Shown: positions 36,152 through 45,346, numbered from the stretch's first letter. The stretch: DNA of 64,000 nucleotides from Micrococcaceae bacterium Sec5.8 (GCA_039636775.1 CP143429.1:1674001-1738000); one strand, 5' to 3'. The notes: a model not told the origin generated them from the letters alone. Numbers and translations: made by a program.

Positions 36152-36508
36152 ATGAAAGCTCGGAAGATTGTCACAATTTTGTCCACAGGGCTTCTCGTTG
36201 CCGGTGGCATCGTTGGCACCTCACTAGTGGGGCCGGAAGAGGCGAAGGCTTCGGTATGTGGTTACTCGCAAGAAATCCACACCTACAGTTCCATCCTCAG
36301 TCTGAACTTGCTTGGTCAGACCCTAGACCCCTTTGGCGGCCAGAAAGTCGTGTCTGTCTACGGTCACTGCGGTCCCACAAACGTTAGGATCGTCACCGAA
36401 TCACCCAATGGCAACCGTTACGCATGCGTACCCCCGGGTGACAGCTGGCTCGGATTCGTGAACCAGGGCGACAGGATCACTGGCGCCTACTACGTCGGCC
36501 TCTGCTAA
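36152..36508 (+). CDS. secreted small cysteine protein, DUF6355-like
   Basis: A 118-residue exported protein: signal peptide (KIVTILSTGLLVAGGIVGTS) followed by SVCGYSQEIHTYSS, SVYGHCGPTNVRIVTES, YACVPPGDSWLGFV and a terminal YYVGLC. The four cysteines could form two disulfides. The pattern CG..HCGP.NV.I..CV.PG..C agrees with the DUF6355 family. ATG at 36152 is chosen over 36137 because a GGGGGA site is well placed. Upstream DNA is AT-rich compared with the rest of the window, suggesting foreign origin. The partner gene starts 12 bases later. Confidence 0.68.
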   Translation: MKARKIVTILSTGLLVAGGIVGTSLVGPEEAKASVCGYSQEIHTYSSILSLNLLGQTLDPFGGQKVVSVYGHCGPTNVRIVTESPNGNRYACVPPGDSWLGFVNQGDRITGAYYVGLC

Positions 36509-36520
36509 GGGGCAGGTCCA

Positions 36521-36844
36521 ATGAGTCAGCTAAACGGTTTCAAGCGAGTTTGCGCCGCAATAACGACTGGGGCGGCTCTGGTAGTCTCCGGACTGGTAGT
36601 CACCGCCGCGCCGGCATCTGCAGCCGTGTGCGGTTTTCAGGGTGTTGTCACGTCGAACATCGGCGGCAACATACCGCCCTGGGAAGAAGCGATCTATAAC
36701 CACTGCGGTCCAGGTAACGTCAAGATCAGAGTCCAGTACTACTACGCCGAACGCGACCTATGCGTGACCCCTGGAGAAACCCGCCTCTATGCAAACCCGA
36801 ACTTGGGCGGCCTCAACTTTGCATATTACATTGGCGGCTGCTGA
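36521..36844 (+). CDS. secreted small cysteine protein, DUF6355-like paralogue
   Basis: A 107-residue exported protein with a signal peptide (GAALVVSGLVVTAAPASAA) and the same cysteine pattern as its neighbour: AVCGFQGVVTSN, YNHCGPGNVKIRVQYYY, DLCVTPGETRLYANP and the end YYIGGC. The start follows AAGGGGCAGG. The two proteins share spacing and ends but little else, so they are diverged tandem duplicates. DUF6355 proteins occur near natural-product genes in Streptomyces; the function here is unknown. Confidence 0.7.
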   Translation: MSQLNGFKRVCAAITTGAALVVSGLVVTAAPASAAVCGFQGVVTSNIGGNIPPWEEAIYNHCGPGNVKIRVQYYYAERDLCVTPGETRLYANPNLGGLNFAYYIGGC

Positions 36845-36977
36845 CCAATACGAATCAGCCGATTCTCTGTAGGGCAAATATTTACTGTGTTACACAGAAA
36901 GTATTTATAACCTACTTCTAAATGAAAACTGAAGTGCTTCATCCCCACCGGGATACCCATCGCTCGTGGGTTTGCAT

Positions 36978-37292
36978 TATGATGTTCCGGGTGTGTGGGT
37001 CCCGGAAACGTCCTATTCGGTTGTGTAGGGGGGGCGGCTGCCTACGGCGGACCGTGTACCGCCCTGTGGGGCCTCTTCCGGGTGTTCATCGTCGTTCGTC
37101 CTTCCCTTGGGTTTTGGCGTTCACTACTTCATAGTGGCCAGGGCCGCTCACAACATAATTTGCTGAATATTCTCTAGTTAGATCGACCCAGAGATGCGGC
37201 CGGTCCGGAGTTTCTGCTCTGATACGTGTTCATGCAGGAATCCGTCGGGAACGGCATGACATGGCCACTGATCTGGAGCTGACCATGAGCTC
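36978..37292. repeat. long direct repeat, copy C (short form)
   Basis: This copy contains only the second half of the repeat: it begins at the TTCCGGG/CCCGGAA hairpin block just after where P2 would be, and runs to the DUF4192-like tail (LMVSSRSVAMSC on the minus strand). P1, the tRNA-like 23-mer and P2 are absent. It is joined directly to the truncated amidohydrolase gene. Confidence 0.88.
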
Positions 37293-37307
37293 AGGGTGCG
37301 AACGGGA

Positions 37308-38084
37308 AGTCAGTCTGTACGTGATGCGGCCGAGGTCAGCTACCTCGAGCAGGCTGGGCAGGGTCGCCAGGCTGACGGACATGGCTCCGTCGTAATAGAA
37401 CGGCCGCAATATGGACTGCCTCTTAACTCCCAGCGCCGTTAGCGCGCTGAGGGCCAGATCCTTATCGATGAGCATCGTCAGCAGGATCCTAAAGTCGATG
37501 TAAGGCACGAAACCGCCCGCGTGGGCCAGGATGAACTTGATTCCCGAGAACTTCTCCAACGCACCGGACGGGACCAAGCTGATAGCAGTGCCAGTGGTGT
37601 GGAGCAAGAAATCTGGAGCGAGAAATCTGTGGCACAGGTGGGTATGCCCGGCACCGCCGGGGCCGGCAGTTCACCGGGGTGGATGACTACCACGGCCCGT
37701 CGGTGGTGAAGGAACTGCAGCAGTGGCTCAAACCCCGGATCGCCGAGATAGCGGCCGTGGCTGTTGGCCAGCATCACGATCTCGTCCGCGAGCAGGATGT
37801 CCAGAGCGTACTGGGCCTCCGCCAGGCCGACTTGCACGCCCGGCAGCGTGACAGTCGCGAAGAACCTGAACCGCTCAAGCCGGGCCGCCACCACCTCTGC
37901 ACTGTATTCGTTGACCTCCACGCGCGCCGCCGCGCCTCAGCAGCGTATTCGAAGTACACGCCGAGCGCTCGGACCCCGACGGCAGGCCAATGGCGCCCGA
38001 GCGGATGCCCTTTTCATGCATCCAGCGCGCATACCCAGGCGGAACGATGTGCTGGGGAGTGTCAATGCGGTACGGCAAACCCAT
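37308..38084 (-). pseudogene. amidohydrolase (ACMSD-type), frameshifted and truncated
   Basis: Minus-strand pieces read LPYRIDTPQHIVPPGYARWM, NEYSAEVVAARLERFRFFAT, DEIVMLANSHGRYLGDPGFE, FLHHRRAVVVIHPGELPAPA and, in another frame, SGIKFILAHAGGFVPYIDF-type sequence. These are the HIVP, substrate-loop and HAGG metal-site blocks of an amidohydrolase-2/decarboxylase enzyme. Frameshifts lie near 37900 and 37600. The 3' end is cut at repeat copy C, so the last metal ligand and about 60 residues are gone. Confidence 0.75.
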
Positions 38085-39153
38085 CCGGATCCTTGTCTAT
38101 GTGCTCGTTTCGCTTCTACGCCGGACCCTCAGTGGATGTGAACAATCTACTCGCAAATCCGACCCGTGAGCAGACCGCCGGACGGGGCCAGGGACTGAGC
38201 TAGACCGGTCCCTGGTTGGTCCGATTTTCGGAGGGCCAGGGTGGGATGCGAGGACCCTTCCGGGGCTGCGGCAGGCTTCCGTGGGTAAAACCGGGCGCGG
38301 GAGTTGAAGCTGTAGCGCCGTGCATCTACTGACAACGTCGGCCGACGTTGTCAGTATCCGGGTCCCGATCCGGTTGGCGGCTGTCGGTGATGGTCGAAAA
38401 GTGAGCCACTTTGACCACGAATGGCTCACTTCTTGACCAGCGCCGACAAATGTGCGGCGATGGCGCCTGCACGCTGACCAAATGACCGGTGGCACCGGGG
38501 ATTGCCTTCCCCTCGAAGCCATGCATTTTCTAAGATGAAGTTAGGAAGTCGAAGGCGAACGGCAGTTGTGACCGGGCGGGTGTGACCATGATGGCGAAGA
38601 AGGCACTCAGGGAGGGCCGAGTTGGGGCGGAACGCTCGGTAGGCTCCACAAGCGCGCAATCGATGGGACTGTCCGCCGTTGTCCGTTCCATGAAAATCAC
38701 TGAGGAGCAGATGGGCCTGATCCGCGCCTCTAAGGCCCCGCCTGCCCTCAACGAGGTCCAGGGTTCTAATTTTCTGGGGTGCTCTCTGCCTGAACCGGAT
38801 AAGCGTACGGCGGGGCAGTTTGGCGGAAACAGCTCCCAGGGACTTAAGAAAGCGACGCGGGGGTGTGGCGGCGTCAGTCGTTGCCAGGCGATTCGCGGTG
38901 GAACTGCGAACGAAGGACGAATTCTGGCTTGGCCTGCGGCGCCGATCGTGTTGCCCGCTAACGGGTGCGCTAGTGCCGCTGTATCCCCCGGCGGATGTGA
39001 AAGGGACCTCGGCGTGAGATTTGGTGCCTGCGCGTTTCTAAGCCGTTCGCTGCGCAGGCCGTGGTGGCCTGAATTCCCACCAGGAGTAGATCACTTTCGG
39101 GGCTGCCACCTGAGGCCCCTCCCTGCGCCCAGCGTCCGGTCGGAAGGAATTGC
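38085..39153. other. kilobase gap with palindromes, no gene recognised
   Basis: No frame on either strand has both a credible start and a recognisable motif. It contains a perfect 30-base palindrome (38327-38356) and an inverted repeat AGTGAGCCA/TGGCTCACT (38400-38430) followed by GACCAGCGCCGACA, which resembles one end of an IS21-type element, here without its genes. No fluoride riboswitch was found before the crcB pair. Confidence 0.5.
38327..38356. repeat. perfect 30-base palindrome
   Basis: TACTGACAACGTCGG is followed directly by its exact reverse complement, with no spacer. There is no T-run, so it is not a usual terminator; a protein-binding site or the fused ends of a lost mobile element are both possible. 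Confidence 0.85.
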
Positions 39154-39699
39154 GTGGTGACCGGGACGGGGCCTGTGGAGGGAGCCGCCGCAACGGGTGC
39201 GGTTCCCGCATCATCAAAACCAGGGCGGTACGGCCTGAGCCCCTACTTTATCGCGCTGGTCATGATGGGTGGAGGAGTCGGCGTCTTATCGCGTTATGGC
39301 CTTGGGCAAGCGTTGCCCTCCCCGTCGGGATGGCCGCTCGCTACGCTGCTCATCAATTTGTCTGGAGCCTGGGCTCTCGGGGCGTTGCTGGAAGGACTCC
39401 AGCGTCGCGGACCGGACGTAGGGATTCGACGTGCCCTTCGGCTTTTGCTCGGCACGGGTTTCCTCGGCGGTTTCACAACCTACAGTGCTCTGGCGCTCGA
39501 CTCGGTGCTGCTCCTGGCGCTTGCAAATGATGCAGGTGCAGTGGCGTACCTGGCGCTAAGCCTGTTCGGCGGGGCTCTCGCCAGTTGGTCGGGGATCTGG
39601 TGCGGCGCGGCATACGAGAGAAGTTCCCTCGCGCGCCGCGTCGCCGCCGAAAAGCCGAATCCGGGGAATCGACCCCTCCTAAAGGAGGAGGAGCCATGA
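39154..39699 (+). CDS. crcB: CrcB/Fluc fluoride channel subunit
   Basis: A 181-residue protein of the Fluc/CrcB family, which exports fluoride as a dual-topology dimer. Four helices are present with the family signatures GGGVGVLSRYGLGQAL, PLATLLINLSGAWALGALLE (pore Asn) and GTGFLGGFTTYSALALDS (the conserved Phe/Thr track). The N-terminal 30 and C-terminal 20 residues are longer than usual. GTG at 39154 follows GGAAGGAAT. It overlaps the next crcB by four bases. Confidence 0.92.
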   Translation: MVTGTGPVEGAAATGAVPASSKPGRYGLSPYFIALVMMGGGVGVLSRYGLGQALPSPSGWPLATLLINLSGAWALGALLEGLQRRGPDVGIRRALRLLLGTGFLGGFTTYSALALDSVLLLALANDAGAVAYLALSLFGGALASWSGIWCGAAYERSSLARRVAAEKPNPGNRPLLKEEEP

Positions 39700-40064
39700 T
39701 CATGTTTTTGTTGACTCTGGCCGGGGCTGCCGGGGCAGCCACGCGATTCATTGTTGACAGTTTGGTGAGGCCTAAAGTACCCACTCCATTGCCGTTGTCC
39801 ACGATGGCCATCAACGTTAGCGGCTCACTATTGCTTGGCGTGCTCGCCGGCGCGATGTTGGCGGCCAGAGGTCCGGCAGAGTGGCAGACCATTATCGGCA
39901 CGGGGTTTCTGGGAGGATTCACTACGTTCAGCACCGCCAGCGTCGAAACCATTCGACTGATTCAATCCCGGCGCAGCGGTCTGGCCGCTGTCTACAGTCT
40001 GGGAACACTGGTCCTGTCTTTAACGGCTGCAGCGACCGGCATGGCCCTGGGCCGGATCCTGTAG
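39696..40064 (+). CDS. crcB: CrcB/Fluc fluoride channel subunit, second copy
   Basis: A 122-residue partner of the previous gene with the same signatures: GAAGAATRFIVDSLV, STMAINVSGSLLLGVLAG and GTGFLGGFTTFSTASVETIR. Paired crcB genes in Gram-positive bacteria encode a heterodimeric channel, each subunit in one orientation. The start overlaps the first crcB stop and has a very strong ribosome-binding site (AAAGGAGGAGG), which favours equal production of both subunits. Confidence 0.94.
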   Translation: MIMFLLTLAGAAGAATRFIVDSLVRPKVPTPLPLSTMAINVSGSLLLGVLAGAMLAARGPAEWQTIIGTGFLGGFTTFSTASVETIRLIQSRRSGLAAVYSLGTLVLSLTAAATGMALGRIL

Positions 40065-40353
40065 AACCGGGGTTGCCCGCCGGCTACCGGTTGTATCACA
40101 CGGCGGTGTCATAGCCTCGAAGCAACACGTTGAATAGAGGGATTGCCGGTGGCGCGCAGGGCGTTAAGTCTCTCGGATCGCGCGGATATCGCGCTTAGAA
40201 GGGCCGAAAGTCCTTAGACCGCGGCGTAGGCGACGGCTAGCCTTTAGGTGAATACCAGCCACGGGGCCAGTTCGGCCAATGGGTCCCGTCACCCGGATCC
40301 ACTTCGGGGAATTCCAATACTGCACCGCTTTTTCATATGTCGATGGAGTTGAC

Positions 40354-40998
40354 ATGGGTAGCGTGGGTTTGCTTTACGTAGGTGCTGTTCTGTTTGTCAA
40401 TGGCCTGATGCTCGTGGGGGTCATCCCGGGAAAATCCGCCGCCATCCTTAACTTCTTTGTGGGAACCATGCAGGTGGTTTTCCCCACCATCATCATTCTC
40501 CAAGCCAACGGCAACCCCTCGGTCATTTTCGGTGCCGCGGGGCTGTATCTATTCGGTTTTACCTACCTCTACGTAGGAATTCTCCAGATGACCGGCATCA
40601 GCGGCGAAGGCCTCGGATGGTTTTCCTTGTTCGTCGCCGCCTGCGCTCTCGTCATCGGGGTGCTGCAGTTCACCCAGGTAGCCGACCCGGTCTTCGGCGT
40701 CATCTGGTTTGTGTGGGCTGTGCTCTGGTTCATGTTCTTCCTACTACTGGGGCTCAACCGGACGTCATTGACGAAGATGACGGGCTGGTTCACGGTCTTC
40801 ATCAGTCACCTGACGGGCACCATTCCGGCGTTCTTCCTGCTGCTCGGCCGCTACGAGACGAACACGACCTATGCAGCCCTGGTCGCGGTGTTGGCCGCGA
40901 TCTCGCTGACGGCTGCATACTTCCTAGGTCGTAAGTCAATGCGGAGCAGCACCCAGCCCCAACCCGGGCCAGCCGCGAACGTGGTCCGGCCCGCCTGA
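40354..40998 (+). CDS. AmiS/UreI-type amide/urea channel
   Basis: A 214-residue membrane protein with six to seven helices of the AmiS/UreI family, which lets urea or short amides into the cell. Typical blocks are VGLLYVGAVLFVNGLMLVGV, NFFVGTMQVVFPTI, FGFTYLYVGILQMTG and VIWFVWAVLWFMFFLLLGLN. ATG at 40354 follows GATGGAG. It heads a transcript with fmdB and fmdA, so formamide or another short amide is the probable substrate. Confidence 0.92.
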   Translation: MGSVGLLYVGAVLFVNGLMLVGVIPGKSAAILNFFVGTMQVVFPTIIILQANGNPSVIFGAAGLYLFGFTYLYVGILQMTGISGEGLGWFSLFVAACALVIGVLQFTQVADPVFGVIWFVWAVLWFMFFLLLGLNRTSLTKMTGWFTVFISHLTGTIPAFFLLLGRYETNTTYAALVAVLAAISLTAAYFLGRKSMRSSTQPQPGPAANVVRPA

Positions 40999-41028
40999 CC
41001 CTGCCGCCTAAGCAGAGAGGACCCCTCC

Positions 41029-41316
41029 GTGGCCATCTATGAATACTGCTGCCCCGACGGCTCAGCCTTCGAAGCATCCCACCCGATCGGGGAGGCACCG
41101 GATGCACTGGCGTGTCCTTCCTGCGGGAAACCATCCCGCAGGAAGATCAGTGCTCCCCATCTGTCAAAGGCAGGTTCCCCAGCGTTCCGCCTCATTGACT
41201 CGACTCAGCGCAGTGCATCCGAACCTGAGATCGTGAACTCCCGGATTCCGGGCACCCCCCGGCGTGCCCAGCCGTATTCATCAAACCCGTTACATCGGAA
41301 ACTGCCGCGGCCCTGA
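41029..41316 (+). CDS. fmdB: FmdB-type zinc-ribbon protein
   Basis: A 95-residue protein starting with GTG at 41029 (MAIYEYCCPDGSAFEASHPI) and carrying a zinc ribbon: CCPDG then CPSCGKPSRRKIS. It matches the FmdB family, encoded next to formamidase genes and often proposed as a regulator. The first Cys pair is CC rather than CxxC, so metal binding may differ. It sits 30 bases after the AmiS gene and 33 before fmdA. Confidence 0.87.
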   Translation: MAIYEYCCPDGSAFEASHPIGEAPDALACPSCGKPSRRKISAPHLSKAGSPAFRLIDSTQRSASEPEIVNSRIPGTPRRAQPYSSNPLHRKLPRP

Positions 41317-41349
41317 CAACTTGGAAGCGGCACCTTCAAAGGAGATGAA

Positions 41350-42606
41350 ATGCCAGCAAAGATATTTGCCCTGGACTCCAGCAAGAAGTTCGAGGATCAG
41401 GAAAAGATCGGCCATAACCGGTGGCACCCTGAGATTCCGCCAGTCTCAACGGTCAAACCCGGAGAATCCTTCCGGGTAGACTGCCGGGAATGGTTCGACG
41501 GGGCAATCGTGAATGATGACTCCGCAGAAGATATCCTCAACGCCCCGCTATTGACGGTTCACAAACTCAGCGGCCCCTTCGCTGTCGAAGGCGCCAAACC
41601 CGGCGATCTACTGGTAGTCGACATCCTGGACGTCGGCCCGATCCCGCAGGAGGATTCCGGCCCGCTGGCCGGACAGGGCTGGGGCTACACCGGCATTTTC
41701 GCCACCAACAATGGAGGCGGCTTCCTTACCGAACAATTCCCGGACGCGTACAAGGCGATCTGGGATTTCAACGGACAAATCGCTACCTCCCGGCACGTCC
41801 CGGGCGTTGCCTTTACCGGGCTGATCCATCCGGGGCTGATGGGTACCGCCCCCTCAGCCCAGCTGCTGGCGAAGTGGAACAAGCGCGAAGGGGACCTCAT
41901 AGCTACCAACCCCAACCGCGTGCCGCCCCTGGCGCTTCCGCCCGAAGCCGGGCACGCGGTTCTTGGACACCTTGCACAGTCCGAATTCGACAGAGTGGCA
42001 GGCGAAGCGGCCAGGACTGCCCCCCCACGGGAAAACGGCGGAAACCAGGACATCAAGAACATGTCCAAAGGCACCCGCATCTTCTACCCGGTATTCGTAG
42101 ACGGAGCCAACCTGTCCATGGGGGACCTGCACTTCTCACAGGGCGACGGTGAGATCACATTCTGCGGCGCCATCGAGATGGGCGGCTTCATTGATCTCAG
42201 GGTGGACCTGATCAAGGGCGGAATGGAGACTTACGGGGTGAGCGAAAACGCCATCTTCATGCCCGGCATCGTCGATCCACAGTTCAGTCAGTGGCTGGCG
42301 TTTTCCGGCACCTCGGTGACCCTGGACGGCGAACAGCGGTACCTCGACTCGCACCTCTCGTACCAGCGGGCATGCCTCCACGCCATCGACTACCTGAACA
42401 AATTCGGATACAGCAAGGAGCAGGCGTACGTCATCCTCGGTGCCGTCCCCATCGAAGGGCGCCTTTCCGGCGTGGTGGACATCCCCAACTCATGTTCCAC
42501 GGTTTACCTTCCGACAGCGGTCTTCGATTTCGATGTACGACCGTCCGCCGCAGGACCCCACCAAATCGACCCGGGAATGGGAGTGCCAAAGGCCAACAAC
42601 CGATGA
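41350..42606 (+). CDS. fmdA: formamidase
   Basis: Formamidase hydrolyses formamide to formate and ammonia. The 418-residue protein belongs to the FmdA/AmdA family: KPGESFRVDCREWFDGAIVN, HKLSGPFAVEGAKPGDLLVV, TSRHVPGVAFTGLIHPGLMG, FYPVFVDGANLSMGDLHFSQ and EITFCGAIEMGGFIDLRVDL with the conserved acidic and His residues. Length and ends are normal. It is the last gene of the amide-utilisation operon and supplies nitrogen from short amides. Confidence 0.95.
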   Translation: MPAKIFALDSSKKFEDQEKIGHNRWHPEIPPVSTVKPGESFRVDCREWFDGAIVNDDSAEDILNAPLLTVHKLSGPFAVEGAKPGDLLVVDILDVGPIPQEDSGPLAGQGWGYTGIFATNNGGGFLTEQFPDAYKAIWDFNGQIATSRHVPGVAFTGLIHPGLMGTAPSAQLLAKWNKREGDLIATNPNRVPPLALPPEAGHAVLGHLAQSEFDRVAGEAARTAPPRENGGNQDIKNMSKGTRIFYPVFVDGANLSMGDLHFSQGDGEITFCGAIEMGGFIDLRVDLIKGGMETYGVSENAIFMPGIVDPQFSQWLAFSGTSVTLDGEQRYLDSHLSYQRACLHAIDYLNKFGYSKEQAYVILGAVPIEGRLSGVVDIPNSCSTVYLPTAVFDFDVRPSAAGPHQIDPGMGVPKANNR

Positions 42607-42707
42607 CCTTTTGATCCATTGCCCTGCAGAGGGCGCCCGGCCAACACGGCGCTGGCTGGGCGCCATCCTGAAATAACCGTTTCAAACCAAGTTGGGAATG
42701 CTCAAGG

Positions 42708-43384
42708 CTTTCAGGGCAAAGAAGCGCCGCACCCTGTCGATGCGGGGTGCGGCAGTTTGGGGGAGGCCTCTGGTGGGGAGAAATGGGGGTGTGGACAGTG
42801 TCCACACTTTGGGTGCCGGACTGGGCCGTACCGGTGCCGGACTGGGCCGGATAGCGGATGTTTCGGCGGGAGGCCAGTGTTTGCAAGGGCTGGAACCCGG
42901 TTCGAGTCCCACCTCGGGCACAGTGTTTCCGCAGGTCAAAGACGTTTTGGTGCTTTTTTCGTGTGGACAGTGTCCACACTCTTGCCTCTGATCTGATGTT
43001 CCGGGTGTGTGGGGTCCCGGAACGGGCTATTCGGTTGTGTGGGGGGAGCGGCTCTCTACTGCAGTCCGGGTACCGCCCTGCGGGGTCTCTGCTGGGTGTT
43101 CATCCTCGTTCGTCCTTCCGTTGGGTTTTCGCGTTCACTACTTCATGGTGGCTGGGGCCGCGTACAACATGACTTGCTGAATACTTTTTGATCGCTCTGG
43201 GGTTGCGGCCGGTCAAGGATTTCCGCTCTGATACCAGTTCATGCTGGAATGCGTCGGGAACGGCATGACATGGTCACTGATCCGGAGCAGGTCATGGGCT
43301 CGCTGAGCCTGGCCAGGTGGTAGCCGGGGTCGGCCTCCAGGGCGAGGTGTAGGAACTGGTGGGCTTTGCTGCCCTGGCCTTCCC
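42708..43384. repeat. long direct repeat, copy D (longest form)
   Basis: It has every part seen in copy A: hairpin (42727-42734 with 42745-42752), P1 42789-42807, tRNA-like 23-mer 42899-42921, P2 42961-42979 (172 bases after P1), the hairpin block near 43005, and the DUF4192-like tail. Both palindromes are of the GTGGAC form. Here the tail continues beyond the repeat into a longer piece of the DUF4192-type gene, so this copy is probably closest to the source locus. Confidence 0.92.
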
Positions 43385-43690
43385 GCCAGTTGATGAAGGC
43401 GATGGCGGTCAGGATGAGGGCGGAGTGTCCGGTGCTGCTGTGCGTGTAAGCGTGTAGCAGCAGGTGTTCAGCCCATTCGAGCAGGACCATTGGGGCTTGC
43501 TGCTCGTCTGGGCCAGGAGGACACGGTCCGGGTTCCAGGATTCCGGGAATGTCAGCCATGAGTTGATCCCGAATGGTGGGGAACTGGAGGCCCGCGATCA
43601 GGCCGATGATTTGTTCCTCGTTCGGGAAGGATTTTGCGTCCAGCACTCCTGTCCAGAGTGTCCGGGCCCTGTCAAGAGCATCTCAGATGT
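43239..43690 (-). pseudogene. DUF4192-domain protein, C-terminal fragment
   Basis: The minus strand reads DRARTLWTGVLDAKSFPNEE, QIIGLIAGLQFPTIRDQLMA, LLEWAEHLLLHAYTHSSTGH, SALILTAIAFINWREGQGSK and HQFLHLALEADPGYHLARLS, the C-terminal part of DUF4192 proteins of Actinobacteria. The N-terminal half (about 200 residues) is missing upstream of 43690. Its last 45 residues are what repeat copies A, B, C and E also carry. The family's function is unknown. Confidence 0.75.
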
Positions 43691-44162
43691 TCATGCACTG
43701 CATTGATTTCACGCCACTTTCGACGGCGCCCGCGGTCTGGACAAACAGCGAAGGTGCTTCTGGTCATTCATGGATGGATTTCGGTGACGCGGCGCGAGGG
43801 TACCACTCACGGTCATAACGCCAGCGACCAGCTACTGGATGGGACTGCTGAAGTCTTGGCTGACAAATGGTCAGGGATATCTTCAGCAAGGCGAGGCTTA
43901 GAACCATTTCCGACCTTGCGGTTGCGGTCGCCGTCTTCCACGGCGCCGGCACAGACCACAGACTCGCTGAAGCTGTGGCTGCCGTCAAGACGGAGGATGA
44001 GTGGAGTCTTCGGGCGGGCGGTGGCGATCGAACTACGGGTAGGGGAGACACCAACGTTCGTCGCGTTCGAGACCGGTACCAGGCCACAGGCATATGATTT
44101 CGCGGCACACGGTAGCTTTAGCCGTGTTTGATCCATTTCACCGTGCTCGTTTTTTGCGTGGA
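43691..44162. other. gene-poor stretch
   Basis: No frame shows a recognisable domain or a good start. The stretch joins the broken DUF4192 fragment to the nucleoside deaminase gene and probably contains debris of lost genes. Confidence 0.45.
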
Positions 44163-44618
44163 TTACTCGGCGATGTCCTCTGCCCATAGTTCAGGGTGTT
44201 CGTCCTGGAAGGTGCGCATCATCTCGACGCATCGAGTGTCATTCAACACCACCACTTCGACGCCGCGTGAGCGGAGGAGTTCGAATTCGCCGGGGAACGT
44301 GTCGGCCTCGCCCACCACTACGCGCGGAATCTTGAATTGGATGATGGTCCCGGTACACATCGCGCACGGCGCCAGGGTGGTGTAGAGGGTTGTGTCCCGG
44401 TAGCTCTTCTGGCGTCCGGCGGCCCGCAGCGCAGACATCTCGCCGTGGGCGATTGGATCGCCATGCTGGACACGTTGGTTGTGGCCGCTGGCAATGACGG
44501 CCCCGCCACGGGCCAAGGCGGCACCGATCGGGATGCCGCCCTCTCGGAGGCTTTTTTGTGCGGCCTCGTAGGCAGCCTCGAAGGCCGGGTCTGTGATGGT
44601 TCGTTCAGTTTCGGACAC
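44163..44618 (-). CDS. nucleoside/cytosine deaminase family protein
   Basis: A 151-residue zinc-dependent deaminase. The catalytic motif HGEMSAL (His ligand and proton-shuttling Glu) and APCAMCTGTIIQF (two Cys ligands) are intact, with the GGIPIGAALARGG strand before them. The C-terminus (ELLRSRGVEVVVLNDTRCVE and ELWAEDI) resembles yeast-type cytosine deaminase and fits that or guanine deaminase. It stands alone on the minus strand, upstream of nothing recognisable. Confidence 0.88.
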   Translation of the reverse strand: MSETERTITDPAFEAAYEAAQKSLREGGIPIGAALARGGAVIASGHNQRVQHGDPIAHGEMSALRAAGRQKSYRDTTLYTTLAPCAMCTGTIIQFKIPRVVVGEADTFPGEFELLRSRGVEVVVLNDTRCVEMMRTFQDEHPELWAEDIAE

Positions 44619-45346
44619 GGGTGCAGTCTAATCCGCGAGCATCGAAGAATTGTTGGTACCCGCTGACGGCGGTGACATCGAGGCTATTCGGCCGGTGCCT
44701 GGCCAGCGGCCGCTTGCGCTGAAAGCCGTTTCACTGAGTTGCTCTGCTTCATCCCCGGTTTCAGCGTCTCTGGGGGGCGGGGTGGCAGGCGAAGGTGGGC
44801 GGCAGAGGCGCGTTGGTTCAACCACGATAGTCCGGGCGATCCGTATTCCTTTACTGGCAACAGCACGTGCGCTGCGCGTTCGATCGCAGAGGACGCCCTT
44901 GGGCGGAGATCCAGCCCTGCCGGCCGCATGTCGAAGCTCGTGGCAAATGTTCCCGGTCGATACTTGCTCCGGCGTTGCAACCAGCGCTCAGTTAGCTCGC
45001 CGGCTGCAGGGATGATGCCCGCCTGCCGCCAGACCTCGCGATCGGCCAGGAGCCTCACATTGGGGTCCGTTCGGTGGTGTACCTGTCTTGTGTCGTCGAA
45101 TCTACGCCTCCTTGGCGTTGGTGCGGGTGGTGCTGATCATGGAATGCTGCCGCAGCAGTAGGGCGAGACGCTCGCAGCTCAGGCGCATGGCCTCCAGCTC
45201 ACGCCGGCTGTACTCGTCAACAACGCGGTGGACCAACTCCGACAGTCCCCGGCCTCCGCGTCTAACTCGTGGTTGAGTGTGACCTGCGACTTGAAGATCC
45301 CGGAGCCGACGAACACGCCGTCGGGCGCCGAGCTGTACCGAAACTG
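44619..45346. other. decayed region with short remnants (pdxS-like piece)
   Basis: This 730-base gap follows purU on the minus strand. At about 45285-45333 a frame reads APDGVFVGSGIFKS, matching the C-terminal signature of the pyridoxal-phosphate synthase subunit PdxS. At 45103-45270 another reads GLSELVHRVVDEYSRRELEA and LALLLRQHSMISTTRTNAKE before a stop, family unknown. Further down, 44684-45058 has an open frame (RLLADREVWRQAGIIPAAGE) without recognisable family. All seem to be remains of former genes. Confidence 0.45.

Noticed and set aside
38800..39153. A fluoride riboswitch ahead of the crcB pair.
   Set aside because: I could not find the conserved pseudoknot bases of the crcB motif upstream of 39154; only a short GC hairpin is present.
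43813..44187. A minus-strand gene between the DUF4192 fragment and the deaminase.
   Set aside because: Competing frames on both strands have similar length and none shows a motif or a clear ribosome-binding site.
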